A DNA stretch of 64,000 nt from Stentor roeselii. Lineage: Eukaryota > Ciliophora > Heterotrichea > Heterotrichida > Stentoridae. Shown one piece after another: positions 44,762 through 52,829 of this stretch. Position 1 is the stretch's first letter; the number at the start of each line of letters is the position of its first letter. Both the position numbers and the translations under genes were made by a program. The DNA lies in contig RSEH01000010.1 in assembly GCA_006503475.1 (NCBI GenBank), forward strand, positions 124,001-188,000, read 5' to 3'. The notes below the pieces were generated by a model. It was given only the letters and a program-made list of their open reading frames with translations. It ran no database searches and was not told where the DNA came from.

Positions 44762-47638
44762 ATGTCAGCCCATTCGCCAAAGCACCGAATCCAGCGTCTA
44801 AAAAAAGAAATCGAGGACCTAGACCACCAGATCAAATCTTCAAACCCAATAAAGCGTTCCTTAAACCTTCCACTTTCCCTTCTTCACTCCGTCAACCCCG
44901 AACGCGAAGAACTTCAACAAAAGTTGACTTCAATGCGAGTGACAGCGAGTTCCAAGGAGCAGACCCTTCACTCTCAGTTAAAAGGAATCCAGCAGAACCT
45001 TCGAGCGTCGGCGCTTAAAAAGCAAAACGAAGTCGGAACCTGCAAGTCTTACAGAGAAACCTTGAAAAAACGCATTGAAGAACTTAAGGCCAACCTGCAA
45101 AAATATCATGATGACTTCACCGTTCTTTCCACATCACTTGAAGAAAAAAGGAGAATGATTGAAAACTCAGCTTTCGCTAAAGCGAAAGTTTACAGTGAAA
45201 GTCTTCTTCCTTTAGAAAATGATGCAAAAGCTCTTGAAAGACTTAGAAAAAATTTAGAAAGAAGAATTTGTAAACTTGAAGATCAGGAAAATATTGTCGC
45301 TAATCGGATATTGATGTGTAGGGAAGAGTGGCAAGGGAAATATAGGTTAAAAGTAGAGATGATTGCGATGAGAGAGGAATCTGAAGTGAAACTTGAAGTT
45401 TTTTGTAAAGAATTTCATGATGAAATCGAGTTTTTTAAAGAAGAAGACGAGTTTTTTCGTAAAGTCGTTCATGTTCATTCTTTGCAAGGTAAGTACCGTG
45501 AAGAGCTAAGTAAACATCGAAGCTCTTTAGCAGGACTTGTTGTTAGTCTTGACAGACTCAGTAGTCGCCTGGAGCAGGTCAAAGACGATATAAAAAACAC
45601 CATCTTGATCTCAGCTGATTCAAAACTTTCCAACGAAATCTTGAAACTTGAACAAACCCTTCGCAGCAGATGTGAAAATCTTTCACTTGAACCTTTAGAA
45701 ACCCAAATTCTCGACCTTAACGTTCTGGAAGGCTTCGACATTGACGAAGAAGTCCTTAAAATCCAACTCACTGAAGTCAAATCTCTTGAAACTCAATTAA
45801 GACAAGAGTTCGAATTCGAAGAAACCAGTTTTTCTGAAAGTCTTATCATCAGAAACTACCAAAAACTCCCTACTGACGACTTAGAAGAAACCTTTCGAAA
45901 TAAAAAAATTCTTTTTCGAAATAGAGTCGCTGCGATTGGTCAATGGAAAGAAGAAGTTGAAGCCGTTATTTTTGATGCAAAACTAGAAGTTCCTGTGAAG
46001 GATAAAACTGTTGTTCAAGAGTTTTTCGCGAGTCTTGGAAAACTTTCACCGGATTTAAGAAAAGAATTAGAAAGTCTTGCAAATTCACTTTTAAGTAAAT
46101 TGACAACTCGTGATAAGTCAATTCAGACACAACTTTTAAATCTCAAGGAAAAACATGTGGAAAAAATGAAACTTAAGGAAAAATTTTTACGTTGTCGAGC
46201 GGAGGTCTTTCGAGTGAGTCTTGATATTTTAAGGTCACAGCAGCAGGTCTTACTTCTTTGTGACAAGGAAAAGACTTTAGTGTCGGAGTACAGGTCTTCT
46301 AATACAATCATTCAGGAACTGTTGAGTCTTCAGTCTGAAGTCACTTTCTTTGAAGGCTTTTTTACTGGGTATGCAAAGTCAACTGAGATTTTGGCACAGG
46401 TACAAATTGACTTGCAGGAAAATTTAAAAGCTTTGAAACGTGAAATTACTTTAGCGAAACTGGCTTTTAATGAAGCTTCTGATGACTTGAAAACTGTTTT
46501 TTACCAAATTGAGAAAATTAATGATAAAAAGGGGAAAAACTTGCCGAGTACTATGAAAAATCTTGATGATGAAAAAATTGCTATGTTGAAGGGAAAAATT
46601 GAAGAAACTTCTGCGGAGTTAGCGAGTTGTGTGCAAGAATTTAATAGTTTTGAAAATGAGTTTCAGGCGAAATTGTCGATTATTGAACAGGAGGAAAGCA
46701 TGCTTCGATCACAGCAGCAGGCTATTGAATCTGCTTTGAGGAATTTTGAAATTGAGGCTAAGAGGATTCAGGATATGGAAAGTCAACTTGGAAGACTTGA
46801 AGAGTCGGATGATGCTCCTAATCCTGAAACTCTTAAAGACCAGAATCGCTCGAAAAGTGCGGCGAAGATGAGAAGAGGACTCAGAGTCGAAGACCTCTAC
46901 ACGACCGAAATCAAAGACGGTGATGAAAGTTCATCCATAGTAGAAGGTAACCAATTCCTCGAACTCGTAGTAAAGCCCCTAGGCCGAGGAGCTCCAATAG
47001 TAACAGACCGTAGCACAGTTCAACGCACCATAAACAAAAAATACTACCGTTTCAACCTAGAAGACATCAGCTCAAACGAGGTGAGTTTCCTCGAAAAAAT
47101 CCGTCCATTATTAGAAGGTTCAGAAATCCTAAAGAAATTCATCAGTAAATCAAAAATCAAAAATTTCGACATTCTCGACTGTCTAAACCTGCAACCAGAG
47201 CAATGCGGATACGCGGCAAGGCACTTTTTTTTACATAAAACTTTAGGAAAAATCGAAGTGAAACAACCGTTGAAGCCAGGATTCGAGTCGACTATTTTGA
47301 CTGAAAGTCTTCTAGGCCCTGTCTTGTCGCCGAATGTTTTGCTTGTGTTGAAAGCGCAGGGTCATTTGAATAATGATGAACTTGATTATGACAAACTTAA
47401 TGAAAAAATCAAGGATTCTGTTAATTTTGATGTGAATAGTGAAAGGTTTAAGGACTTGTGTAGGGGGATTAGTCTTTACCCGTTTTCTATTAGTCTTGCT
47501 CAGGGTGACAAGGTCGAGTTGGTGGCTAGAGGATATGGGACTTTGAAGCAGTGGGTCAATGGAATCAATGCTTTGACCAAGTATAAGAGGTACATTCCCA
47601 AGCTTAGGTCTCGCATTGAGGCTTATACGACTGTTTAA
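44762..47638 (+). CDS. Large coiled-coil protein with C-terminal PH-like domain
   Basis: This 958-aa protein is coiled coil over about residues 5-690, with breaks (IQRLKKEIEDLDHQIKSS at the start). The C-terminal 250 residues are globular. The last roughly 110 (YPFSISLAQGDKVELVARGY, then LKQWVNGINALTKYKRYIPK) follow the end of a PH domain, where an aromatic strand is followed by a Trp-containing helix. A membrane- or cortex-attached scaffold is a fair inference. The family is not recognised. Confidence 0.7.
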   Translation: MSAHSPKHRIQRLKKEIEDLDHQIKSSNPIKRSLNLPLSLLHSVNPEREELQQKLTSMRVTASSKEQTLHSQLKGIQQNLRASALKKQNEVGTCKSYRETLKKRIEELKANLQKYHDDFTVLSTSLEEKRRMIENSAFAKAKVYSESLLPLENDAKALERLRKNLERRICKLEDQENIVANRILMCREEWQGKYRLKVEMIAMREESEVKLEVFCKEFHDEIEFFKEEDEFFRKVVHVHSLQGKYREELSKHRSSLAGLVVSLDRLSSRLEQVKDDIKNTILISADSKLSNEILKLEQTLRSRCENLSLEPLETQILDLNVLEGFDIDEEVLKIQLTEVKSLETQLRQEFEFEETSFSESLIIRNYQKLPTDDLEETFRNKKILFRNRVAAIGQWKEEVEAVIFDAKLEVPVKDKTVVQEFFASLGKLSPDLRKELESLANSLLSKLTTRDKSIQTQLLNLKEKHVEKMKLKEKFLRCRAEVFRVSLDILRSQQQVLLLCDKEKTLVSEYRSSNTIIQELLSLQSEVTFFEGFFTGYAKSTEILAQVQIDLQENLKALKREITLAKLAFNEASDDLKTVFYQIEKINDKKGKNLPSTMKNLDDEKIAMLKGKIEETSAELASCVQEFNSFENEFQAKLSIIEQEESMLRSQQQAIESALRNFEIEAKRIQDMESQLGRLEESDDAPNPETLKDQNRSKSAAKMRRGLRVEDLYTTEIKDGDESSSIVEGNQFLELVVKPLGRGAPIVTDRSTVQRTINKKYYRFNLEDISSNEVSFLEKIRPLLEGSEILKKFISKSKIKNFDILDCLNLQPEQCGYAARHFFLHKTLGKIEVKQPLKPGFESTILTESLLGPVLSPNVLLVLKAQGHLNNDELDYDKLNEKIKDSVNFDVNSERFKDLCRGISLYPFSISLAQGDKVELVARGYGTLKQWVNGINALTKYKRYIPKLRSRIEAYTTV

Positions 47639-47659
47639 TTTATGAGAGTAATTCGATAA

Positions 47660-48724
47660 ATGGGGAACAAGCACTCAAAGGCCTGGTACTTTGCTGGAGC
47701 CTTGCTTGTAGGAGGAGCCTTTTTCACATTTCTCGACGATAGCCAAACAACAGGTGTATCCGGAATATCAAACCTGGGAAACACCTGCTTCCTAAACGCA
47801 ATATTGCAAGCCTTATCCTCCTGCGACTCCTTTTCCTTATTTCTAACATCTCTGCGTCCATTACAAAGTCCATCAGATGCCGAAAGCGCAATAACAAAAG
47901 AACTTCTTGACTTTCTTCAGTCCTTATCAACAGGTCAAGCCCAAAGTCCTGACAATTTAATCGATGCCCTATCAAAAAAATTCCCTTTCTTCGGAGAACA
48001 ACACGACTCGCACGAGATTTTTTACGTGATAAGCGAAGCCTTAAGCCACATGAAAAAGCGAACCGACAACAGTTTTATTCTGAGTCCTCAACAAGAAAAC
48101 CCGATGTTGGGTCTTACAAGAACTGAAATAACCTGCGAAAGATGCAAGAATAAAACAGTCAACCTTGAGACCATCTTCGACTTGTCCTTGATTGTTTCTC
48201 GGTCTTTGTTTGAAAGTTTAGAAAATTTCGAAAAGACTCAAATTTTAGATGATTTTTTATGTTTAAAGTGCTCGACTGATGCTAGTGTCAGTTTTGTCAG
48301 GAATAACAGAAGTACACTTTTTTCTATTGGAAAGGAAATCATGGGTTGCAGGAAGGTCATGAATGAAAATGAGTTGATTAGAAGGGTTAAAACAAAGGCT
48401 TTGATTAGGACAAAGATTTCAAGATTTCCTTTATTGCTTTGTATTCATTGTAAGTGGCTTATAAGACATGATGGACTTTTACACAAGAGGGATAGAAAAA
48501 TGGAGTTTCCGGAAAGGTTTGAGGTGGAAAAAGGAGTTTATCAGTTGAAAGCTGTCGTGGAACATGCCGGGGGAGGCTATGGGGGACATTATTTTACTTA
48601 TAAGACTTTTCAGGGCGGCTGGTATCTTTGTTCTGATTTGGAAGTCAAGGTTGTTGCTTTGAGTCAGGTGTTGACTGCTCAGGCTTATATGTTGTTTTAT
48701 GAATTAATTTGTAGTAAGCGTTAA
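47660..48724 (+). CDS. USP30-like membrane-anchored deubiquitinase
   Basis: This 354-aa ubiquitin-specific protease has an N-terminal anchor. Residues 9-25 (WYFAGALLVGGAFFTFL) form a membrane helix directly before the catalytic domain GISNLGNTCFLNAILQALSS (Cys43). The His box is GGGYGGHYFTY (His310), and zinc-binding pairs CERCKN and CLKC are present. An N-terminal anchor followed at once by the USP core is the layout of USP30, which acts on the mitochondrial outer membrane. The start MGNKHS also fits an N-myristoylation signal, so location is uncertain. Compact for a USP. Confidence 0.85.
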   Translation: MGNKHSKAWYFAGALLVGGAFFTFLDDSQTTGVSGISNLGNTCFLNAILQALSSCDSFSLFLTSLRPLQSPSDAESAITKELLDFLQSLSTGQAQSPDNLIDALSKKFPFFGEQHDSHEIFYVISEALSHMKKRTDNSFILSPQQENPMLGLTRTEITCERCKNKTVNLETIFDLSLIVSRSLFESLENFEKTQILDDFLCLKCSTDASVSFVRNNRSTLFSIGKEIMGCRKVMNENELIRRVKTKALIRTKISRFPLLLCIHCKWLIRHDGLLHKRDRKMEFPERFEVEKGVYQLKAVVEHAGGGYGGHYFTYKTFQGGWYLCSDLEVKVVALSQVLTAQAYMLFYELICSKR

Positions 48725-48752
48725 GAGGAGATTAAAAATCAAGTAAAATTAA

Positions 48753-49658
48753 CTAATTAAATCCGTCTCTTTCTACCCTTTTATTGAACCACATGGTGAC
48801 TCTTTCCAGGATTTCATCGATTTCAGGCTCATGATACACATCATGATACATCCCTTCATAAGTCCAGAACTCTTTATCCCTCGATTTGCATTCATCATAA
48901 AATCTTCTCGCCATATCAAAATCCACGATTTTATCATCAGTTCCTTGCACAAGCACAAAAGGGACGTCAACATTGCTACAAACATCCTGAAGTCCCTCAA
49001 GTCCCGTCAACATCGAGTAAGCAGTTCCAACATCCATCCTTCCGGAGTAGTTAAAAGGATTTTCTCTGAAATACTCAATATAATCCTTATTTCTATTCGA
49101 CAACGTCCCATCAAATTCCTTTAATTTCAAGCAACCACAGCATAAATTCAAACATCTTACAAGTTTTCGCAAAAGAGGTTCAAAATCTGGAGCCACTCCA
49201 AGTCCTGGTGCGAATAAAACCATTCCTGAAATTAATTCTGGCACTTTTAAAGATAACATCGTGCAGATTGTTCCTCCCATGCTCAGTCCGAAGATGTAGA
49301 CTGGGACTTTTGGGTATCTTCTGATTGACTTTTTGAGGAATTTAATGCTGTCTTGAAGGTAGTTTTGTAAACTTTTGATTTTTCCTTTGGTTCCTTTGCT
49401 CTTGCCGTGACCTTCTTGGTCGAATGATAGGACTGTGAAACCGTTTTCGAAGAGGTGCTTGCAGAGATGAGCGGATTCGTTACTTTCTGAATACATACCG
49501 TGAAAGGAAAAGATTAGAGCTCTAGGATTTTCATTGTGGAATCTGTAGGTCATTAGTTTGTAGCCATTCACAGATTTAAGTGACATCCAATCTTCTTCAG
49601 GAAAAAATATTCCAGCTCCTGGAAATTTGTTGTTATACTTATGCCACCATTCAGTCAT
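48753..49658 (-). CDS. Monoglyceride-lipase-like alpha/beta hydrolase
   Basis: This is a 301-aa predicted lysophospholipase or monoacylglycerol lipase. The oxyanion region is FSFHGMYSESN, followed by SFDQEGHGKSKG. The nucleophile Ser126 lies in GLSMGG, the acid in VQGTDDKIVD, and His in GMYHDVYHEPE. The helix cap between them matches MGLL in length. No signal peptide is seen. It is convergent with the USP30-like gene, with 28 bp between stops. Confidence 0.9.
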   Translation of the reverse strand: MTEWWHKYNNKFPGAGIFFPEEDWMSLKSVNGYKLMTYRFHNENPRALIFSFHGMYSESNESAHLCKHLFENGFTVLSFDQEGHGKSKGTKGKIKSLQNYLQDSIKFLKKSIRRYPKVPVYIFGLSMGGTICTMLSLKVPELISGMVLFAPGLGVAPDFEPLLRKLVRCLNLCCGCLKLKEFDGTLSNRNKDYIEYFRENPFNYSGRMDVGTAYSMLTGLEGLQDVCSNVDVPFVLVQGTDDKIVDFDMARRFYDECKSRDKEFWTYEGMYHDVYHEPEIDEILERVTMWFNKRVERDGFN

Positions 49659-49988
49659 TTATTAAATAAATTGATGAGAAATTAGTTGATGAATTTGAGT
49701 CCAGTTGTAAATTACTTTAAAGATTCAAGATAATTAAATATAATTCTTTTATTCGAAGATTATAAATTTTCCAAAAATTTGGGTATTTTATGTATATTCC
49801 CACTTTTTCATTACTAGTTATTGTTAAGTTTTAGAAAGGAGTATTAAAGCCATACTTTAAAATCTTTCCGAAGAGTAAAATTAATATTAGAGTTTATGTC
49901 TTCCTTGTTCAACTAAAGATATTTTGCCTAAATTATTTCTCGTCATATTTCACACTTATTTTAAGAATAATTTCTATTAACTATTTCC
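49659..49988. other. AT-rich intergenic region
   Basis: These 330 bp contain no convincing frame, RNA or repeat. They separate the lipase-like gene from the saposin-like pair. Confidence 0.5.
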
Positions 49989-50729
49989 CTATCTAGAAAA
50001 TGAACTTCCTACAGTGAAAGATGTTCTTGCTGCAAACAAAGTAGTACTATCTTTTTGAGAAGTGCAGTGCTTACCAAGACAAGCTTTAAAACTTACAAAA
50101 TATTGACCATCTTGAAAAGGGTATCCTGGAATTAAATCATAATTAGTATCAAAAGTGTACTCAATATAGTAACTGTTTGGATTGAGTTTGTGAACAGGCA
50201 TAATTTCTTCAGCCATAAAATCATCCTCATAATAAACCCTAATTCGAATCTCCCAGTCAGGCACAACTTTCTTTGTAGTGAAATGCAAAAATACTCTAAA
50301 AATTTCTCCCATTTCCCCAGACACTGGAGAGCTTTCAGCAAGATCAAGTTTAACATCATGGTCAGGAAGTTCACAAGCATGAATAGCAATACAAAAATCA
50401 TTAACTGATTCGACTTCTAGAGTATCATTAACATAACTTTCTATTTGATTTCTTATTCCATGGCAAGTTTGAGAGCATACAACATAATACCAAAAGCCCA
50501 AGCCATAGCAATATTCATCACAATCATATTCGAACGTATCCAAAGCAGAATACAAACCGTCTTCTTTAAGCGCATCAATAACTGCAGTACTCATAACATT
50601 TTTACACACAGTGCAATATCCTAGTTGAAGGTTTTTCTCTGCTCTGGAATTTTCATGAAGCTTAATTTCAAAAGCATTGCAAATAACAAGCAGCAAGACA
50701 AGAGAGAAGACTGACTGTTTGAATGACAT
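49989..50729 (-). CDS. Secreted saposin-B-like protein, paralogue A
   Basis: This 246-aa protein has a signal peptide (about 1-19, FKQSVFSLVLLLVICNAF). A saposin-B-like domain (about 35-115) follows with the cysteine pattern YCTVCKNV ... CDEYC ... VVCSQTC ... FCIAIHAC. The last 125 residues form a beta-rich C-terminal domain (WEIRIRVYYEDDFMAEEIMP ... VSFKACLGKHCTSQ). Saposin-like proteins bind lipids and can open membranes. Dictyostelium countin and amoebapores are distant comparisons. The paralogue at 52203 shares both domains, including the ACLGKxC motif near the C-terminus. Confidence 0.75.
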   Translation of the reverse strand: MSFKQSVFSLVLLLVICNAFEIKLHENSRAEKNLQLGYCTVCKNVMSTAVIDALKEDGLYSALDTFEYDCDEYCYGLGFWYYVVCSQTCHGIRNQIESYVNDTLEVESVNDFCIAIHACELPDHDVKLDLAESSPVSGEMGEIFRVFLHFTTKKVVPDWEIRIRVYYEDDFMAEEIMPVHKLNPNSYYIEYTFDTNYDLIPGYPFQDGQYFVSFKACLGKHCTSQKDSTTLFAARTSFTVGSSFSR

Positions 50730-51477
50730 TTTTATTATTCTATGGAAATATGGGGTGTTCGATTTGTAGAAATTTGTTTTTTTATTGTGGTACTTTGAGG
50801 TAAGGAAAATTATTTGGAAATTTGATAAGATTGAGTATGAAATTTAAATTATGTTGAAATTGAAGTGGTTTTATTTTAATTTAGAAATTTTTTCATTGTT
50901 TGCTCATCATTATGTAACAAGAAATTTTTGAAATTTGTTTATCTCATCACATTTCTGGTCAAAGTAAATTTCTTAGAGTCTATGTTTTCAATCATATTAC
51001 TTTGCTTTAGATTGAAAATGCAACTAAATATCATCTTTATAATATAAAGAATATAAGTTTGATTTTAATCCTATTGCAATGATCAGTTAGTATAAGATAG
51101 ATTTTTCGACATTAGAGTTATTTAAACATCATATATTTTTAAATTGACTCTTAGGAGTATACAGAGATGAGAGGCTTTCACTTTCTTAGTATATCGAAAA
51201 GATCAGAAAACACTTATGTGATTTTTATGAGTATTTAATAATCGTCTTTTTCTGAAAGATATAACTACTTGTTACATGAGTCCATTTATAAATCCACAAC
51301 GAAATAATTAAATATATTAAATAATACAAGTAGATTATACATTATTAGTTTCCGATTTCATGAAATGAGATTTTTATTCAATATAAAGTGAATATTTTCA
51401 AAGGTTGGAGAATCCTTTTTCTCAGGATAATCAATTCCGATATTCTTCTACGAAATTATATTATTCTATCTAATCTA
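50730..51477. other. AT-rich gap between the saposin-like paralogues
   Basis: This 748-bp stretch has no open frame or recognisable RNA gene. It presumably contains the promoter of paralogue A and 3' sequence of paralogue B. Confidence 0.5.
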
Positions 51478-52203
51478 TTACTGAAGTATAATAACGGAAT
51501 TCACTGAGAACAGTACTACCGGTTTAGGTTGAGAGCTGCAATTCTTTCCAAGACAAGCATGGTAATAGTAGTGATAATCTCCTTTACGATATGGCATTCC
51601 TGGCTTCATGGTATTATTCGTTAAAAGATTGTAAGATAGAAAATCTTCTCCCTTGTAAGTGTTACTAAAAATAAATTTTTTATCGAATAAAAACATAGTT
51701 TTATAGTAAAATGAAAGCACTGTTTCCCATGCACCAATATAATCATTTACAGTATAATCAATAGTTAAGATAAACTTTTGTCCAATTTTTCCTTTAGGAG
51801 GTGTTGTGTATATATCACTCACGTGAATAAGTGACCCAGGAGGTGTGCAAGCATGAATTGCATAGCAAAAGTCATCTGTTGTATTGATTTTAACAAGTTT
51901 AGTTGAAAACATTTCAACTTTTTTTCTGAAAGCGTCACAACCTTTTATGCAAATAAAGTCGTAAACCGGATTTACAGTAAAGCAATGAAGATTGCAGCTC
52001 TTTTGTAATGCATTCAGTGTTTGGTTTAACCCTTCTTTGTTCAGTATTTGAATGATTGAATTACTTACTACTTTATGGCATAGGTTGCAAATAGTAGATA
52101 CTTGATTATCTTCAAGATTTTGCAATGAATCCTCTTTTTCGACGTCAGCATTGCACACAAAGACCATAACTAAAAGAATCATCAATGGCTTAGACAACAA
52201 CAT
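51478..52203 (-). CDS. Secreted saposin-B-like protein, paralogue B
   Basis: This 241-aa protein has a signal peptide (LLSKPLMILLVMVFVCNADV). The saposin-like cysteine series is ICNLCHKVV ... CNLHC ... FICIKGC ... FCYAIHAC. A beta-rich C-terminal domain follows (WETVLSFYYKTMFLFDKKFI ... YYYHACLGKNCSSQ). It matches paralogue A in domain order, cysteine spacing and the FCxAIHAC and HACLGKxCxSQ motifs, but overall identity looks low, so the tandem duplication is old. Confidence 0.75.
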   Translation of the reverse strand: MLLSKPLMILLVMVFVCNADVEKEDSLQNLEDNQVSTICNLCHKVVSNSIIQILNKEGLNQTLNALQKSCNLHCFTVNPVYDFICIKGCDAFRKKVEMFSTKLVKINTTDDFCYAIHACTPPGSLIHVSDIYTTPPKGKIGQKFILTIDYTVNDYIGAWETVLSFYYKTMFLFDKKFIFSNTYKGEDFLSYNLLTNNTMKPGMPYRKGDYHYYYHACLGKNCSSQPKPVVLFSVNSVIILQ

Positions 52204-52829
52204 TTTATATTGAAAGGAAAAAATGTCAGCATGTTAAATTGTAGAAATTGGAAAATTATTCATTTGACTCAGCTTGAAGAAAAAATTTGATTATTGAATT
52301 ATTTAGGATTTAAATTGAGTCTTTTCTTATCATTAGAAAAACAATAATCAACTATTGAAATTATTCAACTATAACTCGTTAGTTAATAGGTAAAAATTTT
52401 AAAAATCTGAACTTTTTTAATCATTTCCGGTATTTCTGAGAGCAGGTAAGCCAATTTGAAATCGATTTGAAAAATTGAATAGATAGCCTAAAGCATTTTT
52501 TATTTTTTTTTTAATTTTAGATTGGTCTTTATGCAAGATTTGTAGTGATTCTAGGTATTAAGGTATTCCGAATTGATAATTTTATAAATCAGACTTCTAT
52601 TAGAATATTAAGGATACTAAATTGGAAAATAATTGATTCTAACCAATAATATAAAGTCATTAGTATAAAAATAGTTAACTATAAATACCCGTAAAACATT
52701 CCCATTAAAACATAAAAAAACCCATTATTTAATCAACACTACCCAAAATAAAAATTTAACATTCCATTAAAAATCAAAAAATCTCTAATAAACTATCGAA
52801 ACCATTAAAACCCCTCAATTAAAATATAA
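52204..52829. other. AT-rich intergenic region with G-poor leader
   Basis: No gene is seen. The last roughly 130 nt before the DIS3 start contain very few G bases, as with other leaders in this window. Confidence 0.5.
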
